Shown: one piece after another, positions 25,970 to 36,100 of the stretch
How positions within the stretch are numbered: position 1 is the stretch's first letter
Layout of the letters: each line of letters opens with the position of its first letter
Source: Paraburkholderia sp041321145
GTDB lineage: Bacteria > Pseudomonadota > Gammaproteobacteria > Burkholderiales > Burkholderiaceae
NCBI RefSeq assembly: GCF_041321145.1
Contig: NZ_JBGGWA010000003.1
Location: forward strand, 62,001-126,000
DNA length: 64,000 bases
Reading direction: 5' to 3'
Translations under genes and position numbers: made by a program
The notes under the pieces: model-generated
The model's database searches: none
What the model was told of the DNA's origin: nothing
The model's input: the letters and a program-made list of their open reading frames with translations, nothing else

Positions 25970-27517
25970 ATGGCATCGCGCCAGTGCGACTCGAATCTTT
26001 CGAGGGAAACGACCCAAGATGCGCTCGGCAACACGATTCGAAGCTGTCGCGGATTATGCCATGGCCTATCGTGCATTCAGGCGGACGCCGCAATAGAGCA
26101 AACTGCCAACGGCAAACCCGCTGCGGACAGTGGACAATGCGTCATCCCGGCATCGGCATGGAGTGTCCATGAAAGCGCATCGCCCGCGTCCCCCGCACTT
26201 TCCCGGCGATCATTGCATGCGGCGTGGCGCGATCACACCTTGCCTTACGTCATCGTGGCCGCGTTCGTTGTGCTGATGGCCACGCTGATCGTCTGGGTGG
26301 TCGATCCGGCACCGCCGAAAACGATCACGATGAGCGCGGGCCCGCACGACAGTTCCTTCCTCGTTGCCGCCGATCAGTACAAGAAGATCCTCGCCCAGAA
26401 CGGCATCACGCTGAACGTGCTCGAATCCGATGGCTCGGTGCAGAATCTGCGTCGTCTGCTGGACCCGAAACAACATGTCGATCTCGCGCTCGTGCAAGGC
26501 GGCGTGGCCGATGGTCTCGATACGTCTTCGCTGATGTCGCTCGGCAGCGTTTTTTATATTCCGGTAGTGGTGTTCTATCGCGGCACGGGTATCACCCAGC
26601 TTTCACAACTGGAAGGTAAACGCATTGCAATTGGCCGCGAAGGCAGCGGCACGCGCCTGCTGGCGCTCAAACTGCTGGATGCAAATGGCATCGAACCGGA
26701 TGGCGACACCGTGCTGGTGCCAAGCGATGGCTTGCAGGCCGCCACGCAACTGGTGGCGGGCAATGTCGACGCAGCGATCCTGAACGGCGACTCGGCCACA
26801 CGGGGTTTGATGCTGCGGCTCCTGAAAGTGCCCGGCATCTCCGTCATGAATTTCGACGAAGCCAGCGCCTATACGCGCCTCTTTCCGTATCTCGACGAGA
26901 TCGACCTGCCGCCCGGCGTGCTGGATCTCAAGCGCAGAATTCCGCCCGAGACCATCCATCTGATCAGCCCGACGGTCGAACTCGTGGCCCGGACCCATCT
27001 GCATCCGGCCATTTCCGACTTATTGATCGAGGCCGCGCAGGAAGTGCACGGCATGCCGGGGCTGTTGCAGCACGCGGGGGAATTCCCGAGCCCGGTCGCC
27101 CATGAATATCAGATCAGTGAAGATGCGCAGCGCTACTACAAGACCGGCAAGAGCTTTCTATACCGCGCGCTGCCGTTCTGGCTCGCGAGCATCGGCGACC
27201 GCACGCTCGTTCTGCTGCTGCCGATGGCCGTGCTGCTGTTTCCGGCAATGCGGCTGATCCCGGCGTTGTACCGGTGGCGCGTGCGTTCGCGCATTTACCG
27301 CTATTACGGTTCGCTGATTGCGATCGAACGCGGCGCACTCGCCGATTCGACCGAGGAAGAGCGCAAGAAGCTTTTCGAGGAACTCGATCAGATCGAGGCG
27401 TCGCTTAACCGCTTGCGCATGCCGCTTGCCTATGCCGACGCGTTCTATGTGCTGCGCGAGCACGTCGGCTTCGTGCGCAGCCGGTTGGGGGCGGCGCGGC
27501 AAGACAGCCACCCCTAG
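25970..27517 (+). CDS. TAXI-family TRAP solute-binding protein, N-terminally uncertain (probable frameshift)
   Basis: A membrane-anchored TAXI-type periplasmic binding protein. A TM helix (LPYVIVAAFVVLMATLIVWVV) comes first, then the binding domain from PPKTITMSAGPHDSSFL through GREGSGTRLLALKLL and NVDAAILNGDSA. A second TM (LVLLLPMAVLLFPAM) follows about residue 425, and a cytoplasmic helical tail ends the protein. The open frame begins at 25970, but its first 85 residues look non-coding. A much better start is the ATG at 26169 with GGAG 5 nt upstream. That frame (MKAHRPRPPHFP) would join the main frame (RRSLHAAWRDH) if one C were added at 26202-26204. The gene is therefore probably frameshifted by one lost base, or the base is a sequence error. 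Confidence 0.8.
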   Translation: MASRQCDSNLSRETTQDALGNTIRSCRGLCHGLSCIQADAAIEQTANGKPAADSGQCVIPASAWSVHESASPASPALSRRSLHAAWRDHTLPYVIVAAFVVLMATLIVWVVDPAPPKTITMSAGPHDSSFLVAADQYKKILAQNGITLNVLESDGSVQNLRRLLDPKQHVDLALVQGGVADGLDTSSLMSLGSVFYIPVVVFYRGTGITQLSQLEGKRIAIGREGSGTRLLALKLLDANGIEPDGDTVLVPSDGLQAATQLVAGNVDAAILNGDSATRGLMLRLLKVPGISVMNFDEASAYTRLFPYLDEIDLPPGVLDLKRRIPPETIHLISPTVELVARTHLHPAISDLLIEAAQEVHGMPGLLQHAGEFPSPVAHEYQISEDAQRYYKTGKSFLYRALPFWLASIGDRTLVLLLPMAVLLFPAMRLIPALYRWRVRSRIYRYYGSLIAIERGALADSTEEERKKLFEELDQIEASLNRLRMPLAYADAFYVLREHVGFVRSRLGAARQDSHP

Positions 27518-27534
27518 ACGGGGTGGGGGCCTCT

Positions 27535-28239
27535 TTATGCTTCGGTGGTGGCCGGGGGTGTTGCCGGCGGTGTGGTCGAATCGACGGCCGGGGTGTCCGT
27601 CGAGCCGCCCTGCGGCTGGCTATCCGGGTCGCCTTGCGGGGTGGCCGCTGCTTCAGTTGGTGCTTCAGTTGGTGCGTTGGTTGGTGCGTTGGTTGGGGCG
27701 TTGGTTGCTGCTTCGGCCGAAGCAACGGCGGACGCGCCGGCCAGCGAGGCAGCCGCTTTAGGCGCACCCTTGTTCGCCCGATGCGCCTGCAGACGCTGTG
27801 CGCCGGCCGCTTCCTGCGCCGTTACCTTGCCCGCTTCGCCGCCCGAGACATCCACACGCGCGGCGCCTTCGACCAGGCACTTCCAGTAGCGGCTGCCACG
27901 GCACCACGTCTTGATCGCGTCGCGCAGTTCGGCTTCGGTCAACGACAGTTCCTTCGCGTGAACCACGAGGTCCTCGAAGATGCCGACCTTCAGCGGCAGC
28001 TTGGGGGCCGGATTCTTCGGGAAGGCATTCGGGAAGCGCTTTTGCAGCTTACCGATCGATTTCACGACCGGGTCCACAGGCTTCGCGTCAACCTTGGGAG
28101 CGGGCGCGGCGCGGCGCGGCGGCGAAGGCTTGCGGGCAAGCTTCGCGCCGGGCTTGGCGACAGGCTTGGCCGCCGGCGCAGCTTCGGCGCGGGCCGCGGC
28201 CAGTTGCTTCTTCAATTCAGCGAGTTGTTCGAAACCCAT
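27535..28239 (-). CDS. ProQ/FinO-family RNA-binding protein with repetitive tail
   Basis: A 234-residue protein. Residues 1-50 are Ala/Lys/Pro-rich. Then comes a ProQ/FinO domain (KSIGKLQKRFPNAFP, LKVGIFEDLVVHAKE, RDAIKTWCRGSRYWKCL), which binds structured RNAs and 3' hairpins. The C-terminal third is low-complexity, with a TNAP/TEAP repeat encoded by 12-bp units. The ATG at 28239 (MGFEQL) fits the family; an upstream TTG at 28248 is possible. It is the only RNA chaperone-like gene here and is convergent with the TAXI gene. Confidence 0.9.
   Translation of the reverse strand: MGFEQLAELKKQLAAARAEAAPAAKPVAKPGAKLARKPSPPRRAAPAPKVDAKPVDPVVKSIGKLQKRFPNAFPKNPAPKLPLKVGIFEDLVVHAKELSLTEAELRDAIKTWCRGSRYWKCLVEGAARVDVSGGEAGKVTAQEAAGAQRLQAHRANKGAPKAAASLAGASAVASAEAATNAPTNAPTNAPTEAPTEAAATPQGDPDSQPQGGSTDTPAVDSTTPPATPPATTEA
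27656..27715. repeat. Five degenerate 12-bp tandem repeats inside the ProQ-family gene
   Basis: Five consecutive 12-bp units of the form gttggtgcgttg (two exact, the others with 1-4 changes) encode the (T-N/E-A-P) repeat of the protein tail. Unit length is a multiple of three, so copy-number change keeps the frame. Confidence 0.85.
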
Positions 28240-28314
28240 AGCGCACAATCAATCGAGAAAGATGAGATTGTATCAGCGTGTGGAAACACGCTCGCGCCCG
28301 GCGACCGCGTCCAC

Positions 28315-29679
28315 TCAACTTTTAACCGGAACGGGACCCGCAAGCTCACACGCCGTCAGGCCAAAAACCGACACACACAACCCAGCCCGTCCATCGTTAT
28401 TCCGCATGGAAAGGTGCAGTTGATGCCGCGCGGCGATCCGGGACACGATGGCAAGACCGAGCCCGCTACCTTCGCCCTGAGCCTCTTCCCCGCGATAAAA
28501 CCGATCGAAAACCCGCTCGATTTCAGCCTCCGGTATTCCGGAGCCACTATCCACGACGTCAAATCCCACCCGCTCGCCGGACCGCTTGAGGATCACATCA
28601 ACGCGCCCACCCCGTGGTGTATGCCGAATCGCATTGTTGATCAGATTCCCCAACAAAACACTCATCCCATGCGGCTCAGCCAGCACGGTATAAGCATCAT
28701 TACCGCTGCGCGCGCCCTCACATTCAAGCCCGAGATCGATCTCCTTAGTCTCCGCCAGCAACGAACAATCCCCCACGGCCTGCTCGCCGATCCGGCGCAA
28801 ACTCACCGGCACCCTCGATGTCACCGGATGCGCATCCTCACGCGCCAGCGTCAACAACTGCTGCACCAGATGAATGATCCGGTTGACCCGCCCCTCGACA
28901 CGCTCCAGGGTTTGCCCTTCGCCCTTTAACGAGCCATCGCGCGAAGCAGCCTGCAATTGCAACTTCAGCGCGGCGAGCGGCGAGCGCAACTCATGCGCGG
29001 CATCCGCAATGAACGTGCGCTGCGCCTGCGACGCCGCGTTCAGCCGCTGTAGCAGATCGTTGAGCGCTTCCACCAGCGGCTTGATTTCGATCGGCACGGC
29101 GCCGTCCAGATGAAACGGCTCCAGGGAATCGATCGAGCGGGTCGTCAACGCGCGCGTCAGTCCGCCGATCGGCGCCAGCCCTCGTGCCACCACCAGCAGC
29201 ACCAGCACGATCGTCACCGGCACCAGCACACCGAGCGGCCATAACGTATGGAGCGCCAGTTGCAATGCCAGGTCCTCGCGCACGGAGATCGGCTGCGCCA
29301 CCTGGACGTAACGGTCTTGCTGCTCCAACCCGAACGTGCGCCAGTGGTTCTCGCCGCGCTCGACGGTGCTGAAGCCCGCAGGTAAGCGCGCGAATACCGG
29401 CGCCTGCATCGAGTGATAGACGAGCTTGCCGGTACGGTCCCAGATTTCGATGACGACCCGGTCGTCGGCCAGATCGCCCATGTCGGGGCTGCGGTGTTCG
29501 CCGTCGCCGGCGCTCGCGAGATTCAACGGCAACGACAGCGCCACCGTGCGCAGCTCGTAGTCGAACAGTTCGCTGGCTTCCTCGCGCGCGGTATGAAAGA
29601 TGCCGTAGCCGGCCACGCCCGAGGCCGCTGCCAGCCCAAAAATCAGCCAGCCCAGCAGCCAGCGGCGAATCGACGTCAT
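28315..29679 (-). CDS. Sensor histidine kinase (QseC/PmrB-like)
   Basis: A 454-residue inner-membrane kinase. TM1 is at about 8-28, a periplasmic domain at 29-145, TM2 at about 147-166, HAMP-like sequence follows, the H-box is ADAAHELRSPLAAL (His229), the N-box LINNAIRHTPRGG, and G-boxes DSGSGIP and GSGLGLAIV. The start at 29679 overlaps the regulator stop by one base (TGATG), with AGAGG upstream. Paired with the regulator, it probably controls the divergent RND efflux genes. The signal is unknown. Confidence 0.95.
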   Translation of the reverse strand: MTSIRRWLLGWLIFGLAAASGVAGYGIFHTAREEASELFDYELRTVALSLPLNLASAGDGEHRSPDMGDLADDRVVIEIWDRTGKLVYHSMQAPVFARLPAGFSTVERGENHWRTFGLEQQDRYVQVAQPISVREDLALQLALHTLWPLGVLVPVTIVLVLLVVARGLAPIGGLTRALTTRSIDSLEPFHLDGAVPIEIKPLVEALNDLLQRLNAASQAQRTFIADAAHELRSPLAALKLQLQAASRDGSLKGEGQTLERVEGRVNRIIHLVQQLLTLAREDAHPVTSRVPVSLRRIGEQAVGDCSLLAETKEIDLGLECEGARSGNDAYTVLAEPHGMSVLLGNLINNAIRHTPRGGRVDVILKRSGERVGFDVVDSGSGIPEAEIERVFDRFYRGEEAQGEGSGLGLAIVSRIAARHQLHLSMRNNDGRAGLCVSVFGLTACELAGPVPVKS

Positions 29680-30338
29680 CAGCACCTCTTCAGACGATAG
29701 CCCACGCCGCGCACCGTCACCACCTGCTCCGCGCCGATCTTGCGCCGCAAGCTGTGCACGTGCACTTCGATGGTGTTGCTGCCCACCTCCTCGCCCCAGC
29801 CGTACAGCTTTTCTTCCAGTTCGGCCTTGGTGAACACCCGCGTGGGCTCTTCGATCAGCGCCTGCAGCAGCGCGAACTCGCGCGGCACGAGGGGCAACGG
29901 CTCGCCATCTTTGGTGACTTCGTGCGCCGCGGGGTCCAGTGTGAGCTCGCCGTGCGCGTAGATGGGTTGCTTCTGGCCGGTACGCCGCCGCAATAGGGCG
30001 CGCACGCGCGCGGCCAGTTCGTCGAGGTCGAATGGTTTGATCAGGTAGTCGTCGGCGCCGGCATCGAGGCCGCGAATCCGTTCGTCGACCGCGTCGCGGG
30101 CGGTCAGAATGATCACCGGCGCGGCGCCGCCGCTCTTGCGATAGGCATTGAGTACGTCGATGCCGTCTTTTTTCGGCAAGCCGAGGTCGAGCAGCACGAG
30201 GTCGTACACGCCGTTACCCAGCGACAACTCTGCCGCGCGGCCGTCTTCGGCCCAGTCGATCGCGTAGCCCGAGCGCCGCATCGCGCCCAATACCGTCTCC
30301 GCGATCATGTCGTCGTCTTCGACCAGTAGCAGACGCAT
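29679..30338 (-). CDS. OmpR-family response regulator (QseB/PmrA-like)
   Basis: A 219-residue regulator. The receiver has the acidic pair in VEDDD, phospho-Asp51 in LVLLDLGLPKKDG, and switch residues in TARD and IKPFDL. The C-terminal winged helix has VPREFALLQALIEEP and NTIEVHVHSLRRKIG, the QseB/PmrA type. The start at 30338 follows GAGGAG. Three CTTAAG-type boxes lie in the divergent upstream region, which suggests it regulates itself and the RND operon. Confidence 0.95.
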   Translation of the reverse strand: MRLLLVEDDDMIAETVLGAMRRSGYAIDWAEDGRAAELSLGNGVYDLVLLDLGLPKKDGIDVLNAYRKSGGAAPVIILTARDAVDERIRGLDAGADDYLIKPFDLDELAARVRALLRRRTGQKQPIYAHGELTLDPAAHEVTKDGEPLPLVPREFALLQALIEEPTRVFTKAELEEKLYGWGEEVGSNTIEVHVHSLRRKIGAEQVVTVRGVGYRLKRC

Positions 30339-30382
30339 GGTCTCTCCTCTCTTCAATTTGCCCGCATTATCCGGCCCGTCAG

Positions 30383-30475
30383 CTTAACGTTTCCTTATGC
30401 CTTCATTATGGGAGGCTTAAGCAACGCTGAAGGGATACTTATGGGACGCTTAATTTCCGTTAAGCGTTCCTTAAG
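30383..30475. promoter_or_regulatory. Three PmrA/QseB-type boxes between the regulator and the RND operon
   Basis: Three direct half-site pairs with 5-bp gaps: CTTAAC-gtttc-CTTATG at 30383-30399, CTTAAG-caacg-CTGAAG at 30416-30432, and GTTAAG-cgttc-CTTAAG at 30459-30475. The known PmrA/QseB consensus is a CTTAAG-like hexamer repeated after 5 bp. The region (30339-30550) lies between divergent genes, so it can serve both promoters. Identity is inferred from pattern only. Confidence 0.65.
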
Positions 30476-30550
30476 CTCCCGATCAGCAGAATCGGCACCT
30501 CTGCGGCATCCGCTCGCGGCTGCCCCCCCTTTTTGTTCAGGAGCCGGATT

Positions 30551-32041
30551 TTGCCCGTTTTCAACGCCGCACCCGCGGCCATTTCAGCGGCGACCTCATC
30601 AGCCAGGCGGCCGGCCACGCCGGTGGCTGCGCTGGCGGCCAGATGGGCGGCCACCCCCGCGGCCCGGCTGCGCGTCCTTGCACCGATTTGCGCGATGCTG
30701 CTCGGCGGCTGCACGTGGTATCACCCTGAGCCGCTGGCGCCGCAAGATACGTCGACCTCGGCCCGTTCGCTCGAACGCATCCGCGTGGACCCGTCGAGCA
30801 TGCCGCTGCCCGAACTGGCCGCGCATCGTTTCGATCCGTCCGACGGACTCGACATCGAGGAAGTCGCGATGCTCGCAGTGGCGAACAATCCCGATCTGAA
30901 GGTGGCTCGCGACGACCTCGGCATCGCCCGCGCTCAGGCTTATTCAGCCGGGCTGTTGCCCGATCCGCAACTGAGCGTGTCGAGCGATTATCCGGGCGCG
31001 ACCGGCACCACTCGAGCATTCAATTACGGCTTGAGCATCGACGTGATGGCCATCGTGCTGCGCAGCGCGAACAAACAATCCGCCGACGCGACAGTGGCCA
31101 GGACGGATCTCGGCTTACTGTGGCAGGAATGGCAGATCGTCGCCCAGGCGCGGCAGCTGTTCATCAAGACACGCTTCCAGCAGGACGCGCTGCCGCTCCT
31201 GCAACAGCAGCGGGATCTCGCGCGCACGCGCTACGAGCGCATGGCCCAAGCGCACCGCGACGGCGATCTGACCGACGACACACTGACGGCCGCGCTCACC
31301 GCCTACAGCGACGCGCGCAAGCAATATATCGACGCCGAGCGCGCGGCGGAACAGACACATCACGATCTGAACGCGCTGCTCGGTCTTTCGCCGGAGGTGC
31401 AACTGCAGCTCACCGGCAACGAAGACACCACCGGACTATCCGACACGACGCTCGACGCAGCGCTCGCCAGGCTCGCACAGCGCCGCCCGGACCTGATCGC
31501 CCTGCAAGCGGGCTATGAAGCGCAGGAGCAGAAATACCGCGCGGCCATTCTCAGCCAGTTCCCGAACCTGTCGGTGGGTTTCGTGCGCGCGCGCGACACG
31601 TCGAACATTTACACCACCGGCTTCCAGATCAATCTGAGCCTGCCGATTTTCAACCGCAACCAGGGCAACGTCGCGATCGAAAAAGCGACGCGTCAGCGTC
31701 TGCGTGACGAATATCAGACGCGCCTGAATCAGGCCTACGCCGATGTCGCCCATCTGCGCGCGGACAGCGTCATTCTCACGCGGCAATTGCAGCAGACCGA
31801 AGCCGCGCTGCCCGACGTCGATGTCGCCGCGCAGCATGCGGCCGCGGCCTACGCGGAACACAACCTCACGCTCGGCGCCTACACGGACGCGCAAAGCGCC
31901 GCGCTCACCAAACGGATCGACGTCGCCACGCTGCGCGAATCGCTCGCCGAACAACGCGTCGGATTGCAGGCGCTGCTGGGCAGCGCGATTCCCGACGCCT
32001 TTTCTTCCGCTCAGACCTTCACGGAAACTCATGCGAAATAG
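30551..32041 (+). CDS. RND efflux outer-membrane factor, lipoprotein, TTG start
   Basis: A TolC/CusC-type channel of about 496 residues. The N-terminal 50 residues are Ala/Arg-rich, ending in a lipobox-like LLGGC (acylated Cys). Two OMF repeats follow (EEVAMLAVANNPDLKVARDDLGIARAQAYSAGLLPDPQLS, and ARLAQRRPDLIALQAGYEAQEQKYRAA). The start is taken as TTG at 30551 because AGGAG lies exactly 7 nt upstream; another TTG at 30533 lacks a site. The 3' end overlaps the adaptor gene by 11 nt. It forms a tripartite pump with the next two genes. Confidence 0.9.
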   Translation: MPVFNAAPAAISAATSSARRPATPVAALAARWAATPAARLRVLAPICAMLLGGCTWYHPEPLAPQDTSTSARSLERIRVDPSSMPLPELAAHRFDPSDGLDIEEVAMLAVANNPDLKVARDDLGIARAQAYSAGLLPDPQLSVSSDYPGATGTTRAFNYGLSIDVMAIVLRSANKQSADATVARTDLGLLWQEWQIVAQARQLFIKTRFQQDALPLLQQQRDLARTRYERMAQAHRDGDLTDDTLTAALTAYSDARKQYIDAERAAEQTHHDLNALLGLSPEVQLQLTGNEDTTGLSDTTLDAALARLAQRRPDLIALQAGYEAQEQKYRAAILSQFPNLSVGFVRARDTSNIYTTGFQINLSLPIFNRNQGNVAIEKATRQRLRDEYQTRLNQAYADVAHLRADSVILTRQLQQTEAALPDVDVAAQHAAAAYAEHNLTLGAYTDAQSAALTKRIDVATLRESLAEQRVGLQALLGSAIPDAFSSAQTFTETHAK

Positions 32042-33167
32042 TCAACTTCCGACGCGGCGGCCGCGCGTCGCCTCGTATGCGATGACGCTTGCCTGCGCTT
32101 TGCTGATGAGCGCCGTCGTCCATGCAGCCGGTGCGGCCAGCGGAGCCAGTGCCCCCGCTGCCGACAATACCGCCGACAAAGCCGTCGTATCCGTGCAAAC
32201 CGTACGCGTGCAGCGCGCCACCATCGCGCAACCGGTCCGTGCGTATGGCATCGTCGCGGCCTCCGTATCGAACCTCACCACCATCAATCTGCCGTACATC
32301 GCGCGCATTGTGCAGATGCGCGTGCAGGCCGGCCAGCGCGTGACGCGCGGCACGCCGCTATTCGTCGTGCAAGCCGATCCTGCCGTGGTGCTTGCCGCCA
32401 CGCAGGCGAAAAGCGCCGTCACGCTGGCGCAAGGCGAACTGGCACGCACGCAATCGCTGTACGACAAGGGCCTGGCCACGCAATCGCAGCTCGCCACCGC
32501 GCGCAAGGCCGCCGAGGACGCGCAGCAGGCCCTCGCCGCGCAGAACCAGACGGGTGTCGCAAGCGGCAACAAGATCATCGTGGCGCCGCTCGACGGCGTG
32601 GTTTTGCAGATCTCGGCGGCTCAGGGCGATCAGGTGCAGCCCGGCGCCGCGATCCTGCAACTGGCCGGCGGCAACGGCCGCGATGCCCGTGCGAACGTGA
32701 TGCTCGGGGTCGAGCCGTCGGACGTCACCGCCATCCACGCCGGCGACATGGTCACGCTGCACGGCCTGTCCACCTCGCTCGCGAAGGCCGCGGCGGACGG
32801 CCACGTGGTGCTGGTCGGCGCATCGGTCGATCAGCAAAGCCAGCTCGTCAACGTTGGCGCGAACGTCCCGCTCGGACAGACCGCGTTCATTCCGGGCACC
32901 CGTGTCAGCGCCGACATCGCCACGAAAAGCGGCATGCACTGGGTCGTGCCGCGCGCCGCCGTGCTGAAGGACGATAAGGGCGCCTACGTATTCCAGATCA
33001 CGCCGCAAAACAAGGCGCACCGCGTGGCGGTCGTCACGCAGGTCGAGAACGGCAATCAGTACGGCGTGGACGGTCCGATCGACGCCGCGCAAGGGCTGGT
33101 TGTCAGCGGCAACTATGAGTTGAAGGACGGCATGGCGGTGCAAGCACGCGGAGGCGCGCCGCGATGA
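32031..33167 (+). CDS. RND efflux periplasmic adaptor (MFP/HlyD family)
   Basis: A 378-residue adaptor. A signal peptide/TM (ASYAMTLACALLMSAVVHAAGA) is followed by a lipoyl half (RIVQMRVQAGQRVTRGTPLFVV), a short coiled-coil hairpin (about 120-175), the second lipoyl half (IIVAPLDGVVLQISAAQGDQV), and beta-barrel and membrane-proximal domains (VPRAAVLKDDKGAYVF). The ATG at 32031 sits inside the end of the upstream gene; the longer open frame is shadow. No His/Met-rich metal motif is seen, so the substrate stays open. It couples to the permease gene by ATGA. Confidence 0.94.
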   Translation: MRNSQLPTRRPRVASYAMTLACALLMSAVVHAAGAASGASAPAADNTADKAVVSVQTVRVQRATIAQPVRAYGIVAASVSNLTTINLPYIARIVQMRVQAGQRVTRGTPLFVVQADPAVVLAATQAKSAVTLAQGELARTQSLYDKGLATQSQLATARKAAEDAQQALAAQNQTGVASGNKIIVAPLDGVVLQISAAQGDQVQPGAAILQLAGGNGRDARANVMLGVEPSDVTAIHAGDMVTLHGLSTSLAKAAADGHVVLVGASVDQQSQLVNVGANVPLGQTAFIPGTRVSADIATKSGMHWVVPRAAVLKDDKGAYVFQITPQNKAHRVAVVTQVENGNQYGVDGPIDAAQGLVVSGNYELKDGMAVQARGGAPR

Positions 33168-36100
33168 ATTTCGGTCAATGGATGCAGAAGCACCGGCGCT
33201 CGCTGCTGTTCGTGATCGCGTTGCTGGCGCTCGCGGGCGCGCTCACGGCGTTTCGCCTGCCGATTTCGCTGTTCCCCAACGTCGCGTTTCCGCGCGCGGT
33301 GGTCGCGCTCGACGCGGGCGACCGCCCCGCCGAACAAATGGCGGCGCTCGTCACGATGCCGGTCGAGGAAGCCTTGCGCCGCGTGCCGAACGTACGCGAC
33401 GTCGAGTCGAAAACGAGCCGCGGCGCGGCCGAAATCTCGATCAATTTCGACTGGGGCACCGACATGGCGCAAGCCACGTTGCAGGCCCAGTCGGCGATCA
33501 GCGAAATTCTCGCGAAGCTGCCGCAAGGCACCTCGATGCAGGTGCGGCGCATGGACCCCACGGTCTTTCCAGTCCTCGCCTACAGCCTCACCTCGAAGCA
33601 ACAGTCGCTCTCAGCGTTGCACGATCTGGCGCAGTTCCAGATGCGGCCGTTGTTGTCGTCAGTGGAAGGCGTGGCGCGCGTCGATGTGATGGGGGGGGCG
33701 CAGGACGAGTTCGAAGTCGCGATCGATCCGGCGCGCCTCGCCGCGTACAAAATCGCGCTTTCCGATGTCTCCAGGGCGATCGGCGCGAGCAACGTGCTGA
33801 TGGCCACTGGCCGCATCGAAGATCACGACAAGCTGTACCTCGTGATTGCCGACAGCACCATCACGCGACTCGACGAACTGCGCAACGTGGTGGTGTCGGC
33901 CAACGGCGCGACCCAAATACGCCTCGGCGACATCGCAACGGTCCGTCAGGGCGTGGTGCCGCAGTGGATGCGCGTCACCGCCGACGGTCAGGACGCCGTG
34001 CTGCTCAACGTCTATCAGCAGCCGGGCGCCAACAGCGTGACGATGGCCAAGGGCATCCGCGCGAAGCTCGCCGACTTCCAGCATCAGATGCCGGCGGGCG
34101 TGCATCTCTCGAACTGGTACGACCAGAGCGAACTGGTGGTCGCCTCGGCGACCAGCGTGCGCGACGCAATCATGATCGGCGTGGTGCTGGCGGCATTCAC
34201 GCTGTTTGCCTTCCTGCGCAACTGGAAGATCACCGCGATCGCCGTCGCGCTGGTGCCCGTGGTGATGGCGGCGACGATCCTGTTGCTCGACGTGTTCGGC
34301 ATGGGCTTCAACATCATGACGCTCGGCGGGATGGCCGCGGCGGTGGGCCTCGTGATCGACGATGCGATCGTCATGATCGAACACATCGTGCGACGCATGC
34401 GCGAAGCCGGCGCGCACAAGTTCCACGGCCGCGTGATGGCGGCGGCGCTCGAATTCACGCGGCCGCTTGCCGGTTCATCGGCGGCGACGTTGATCATTTT
34501 CGTGCCGCTCGCGTTTCTGTCGGGCGTGACAGGTGCGTTTTTCAAAGCACTCTCGGTGACGATGGCAAGCGCCCTGTTCATTTCGTTTCTCGTCACCTGG
34601 CTCGCGGTGCCCATTCTGTGCGACCGCTGGCTGAAACCGAAAGACGCCGAGGAGCACAAGGAAACCCGCTTCGCGACATGGATGAACCGGCGCTACGCGT
34701 TTCTGATCGAACGCGTCACGGCGCGGCCGATTCTCGTGTTGTTCGGGCTGGTGCCGCTGATCGTGGTGGCCGCGTTCGCCTTCACGCGGGTGGGCAGCGG
34801 CTTCATGCCGAGCATGGACGAAGGCGGTTTCGTGCTCGACTACCACACCGAACCGGGCACCTCGATCACCGAAACCGACCGGCTGATGAAACAGGTCGAG
34901 CGCATCATCAGCGCGAACCCGAATGTCGCGACTTACTCGCGCCGCACGGGCGCCGGTCTCGGCGGCGACCTGAACGAGCCCAACCGGGGCGACTTTTTCG
35001 TGCGCTTGAAGTCGAGCGGTCGAGAGCCGATCGCAACGGTGATGGAAGAAATCCGCTCGAAGATCGAGACACAGGTGCCTGGCGTGAGTATCGAACTCGC
35101 GCAGTTGATGGAGGACCTGATCGGCGACCTGACCGCGGTACCGCAGCCGGTGCAGATCAAGATCTATTCCGACGACCAGAACACGCTCGACACGACTGCA
35201 CGCAAAGTGGCCGCGCAGATCGGCAAGATTCAAGGCGTGGTGGACGTGAACGACGGCATCAACCCGGCCGGCGACGCGCTCGAACTGCACATCCGGCCTG
35301 ACGCTGCTGCGGCCGAGGGCATGGACCCGCAGTCGATTGCGCAGGCGGTCGCCGACATGGTGCAAGGCAACGTGGCGACGCAATTCCAGACCGGGCCGAA
35401 GACAGTCGGCGTGCGAGTGCACGTGGCCGGCGCATTGAAGCTGACCGATACGCAACTGGGCCAGTTGCAGATTCGCGCGCCTGACGGCCATCTGTTCGCG
35501 CTCCGTCGTGTCGCCGATCAGGTGACCGTGACCGGCCAGCCGGAAATCAGCCGCGACAACCTCAAGCGGATGGTGGCCGTCACGGCACGTATCGATGGCC
35601 GCGATCTGGGCTCGACGATCGCCGACGTGCAGAAGACGCTTAGCGACAAGAGCTTGTTGCCGAGCGGCGTGTATTACGAATTGGGCGGCTTGTACCAGCA
35701 ACAGCAGATTGCGTTCAAGGGTTTGTTGACCGTGTTCGGCGCTGCGATTGCGTTGGTGTTTGGGTTGCTGCTGTTTCTGTACGAGCGCTTCCGCGTCGCG
35801 CTGGCGGTGATGGCGATGCCGTTGCTGGGAGCGGGCGCGGTGTTTATTGGGTTATGGATCACCGGAATCGAGTTGAACATCTCCGCGATGATGGGGATGA
35901 CGATGATTATCGGTATCGTGACCGAGGTGGCGATTTTTTACGTATCCGAGTTGCAGGGGCTCATCAGGGATGAAGGCGCGGTGTTTGAGGAAGCGCTGAT
36001 CGCCGCTGGGCGGAATCGGTTGCGGCCGATTGCCATGACCACGATTGCCGCTATTCTGGCGTTGTTGCCGCTGGCGTTTGCTCTTGGGCAAGGGTCGGCT

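Noticed and set aside
27656..27715. Possible CRISPR-like direct repeats
   Set aside because: 12-bp units without spacers inside a coding sequence; ordinary tandem repeat. No CRISPR array or cas gene was seen anywhere in the window.
33178..35301. 707-codon plus-strand frame overlapping the RND permease
   Set aside because: Same-strand frame shadow, very Arg-rich, no hydrophobic segments; the permease frame has clear family motifs.
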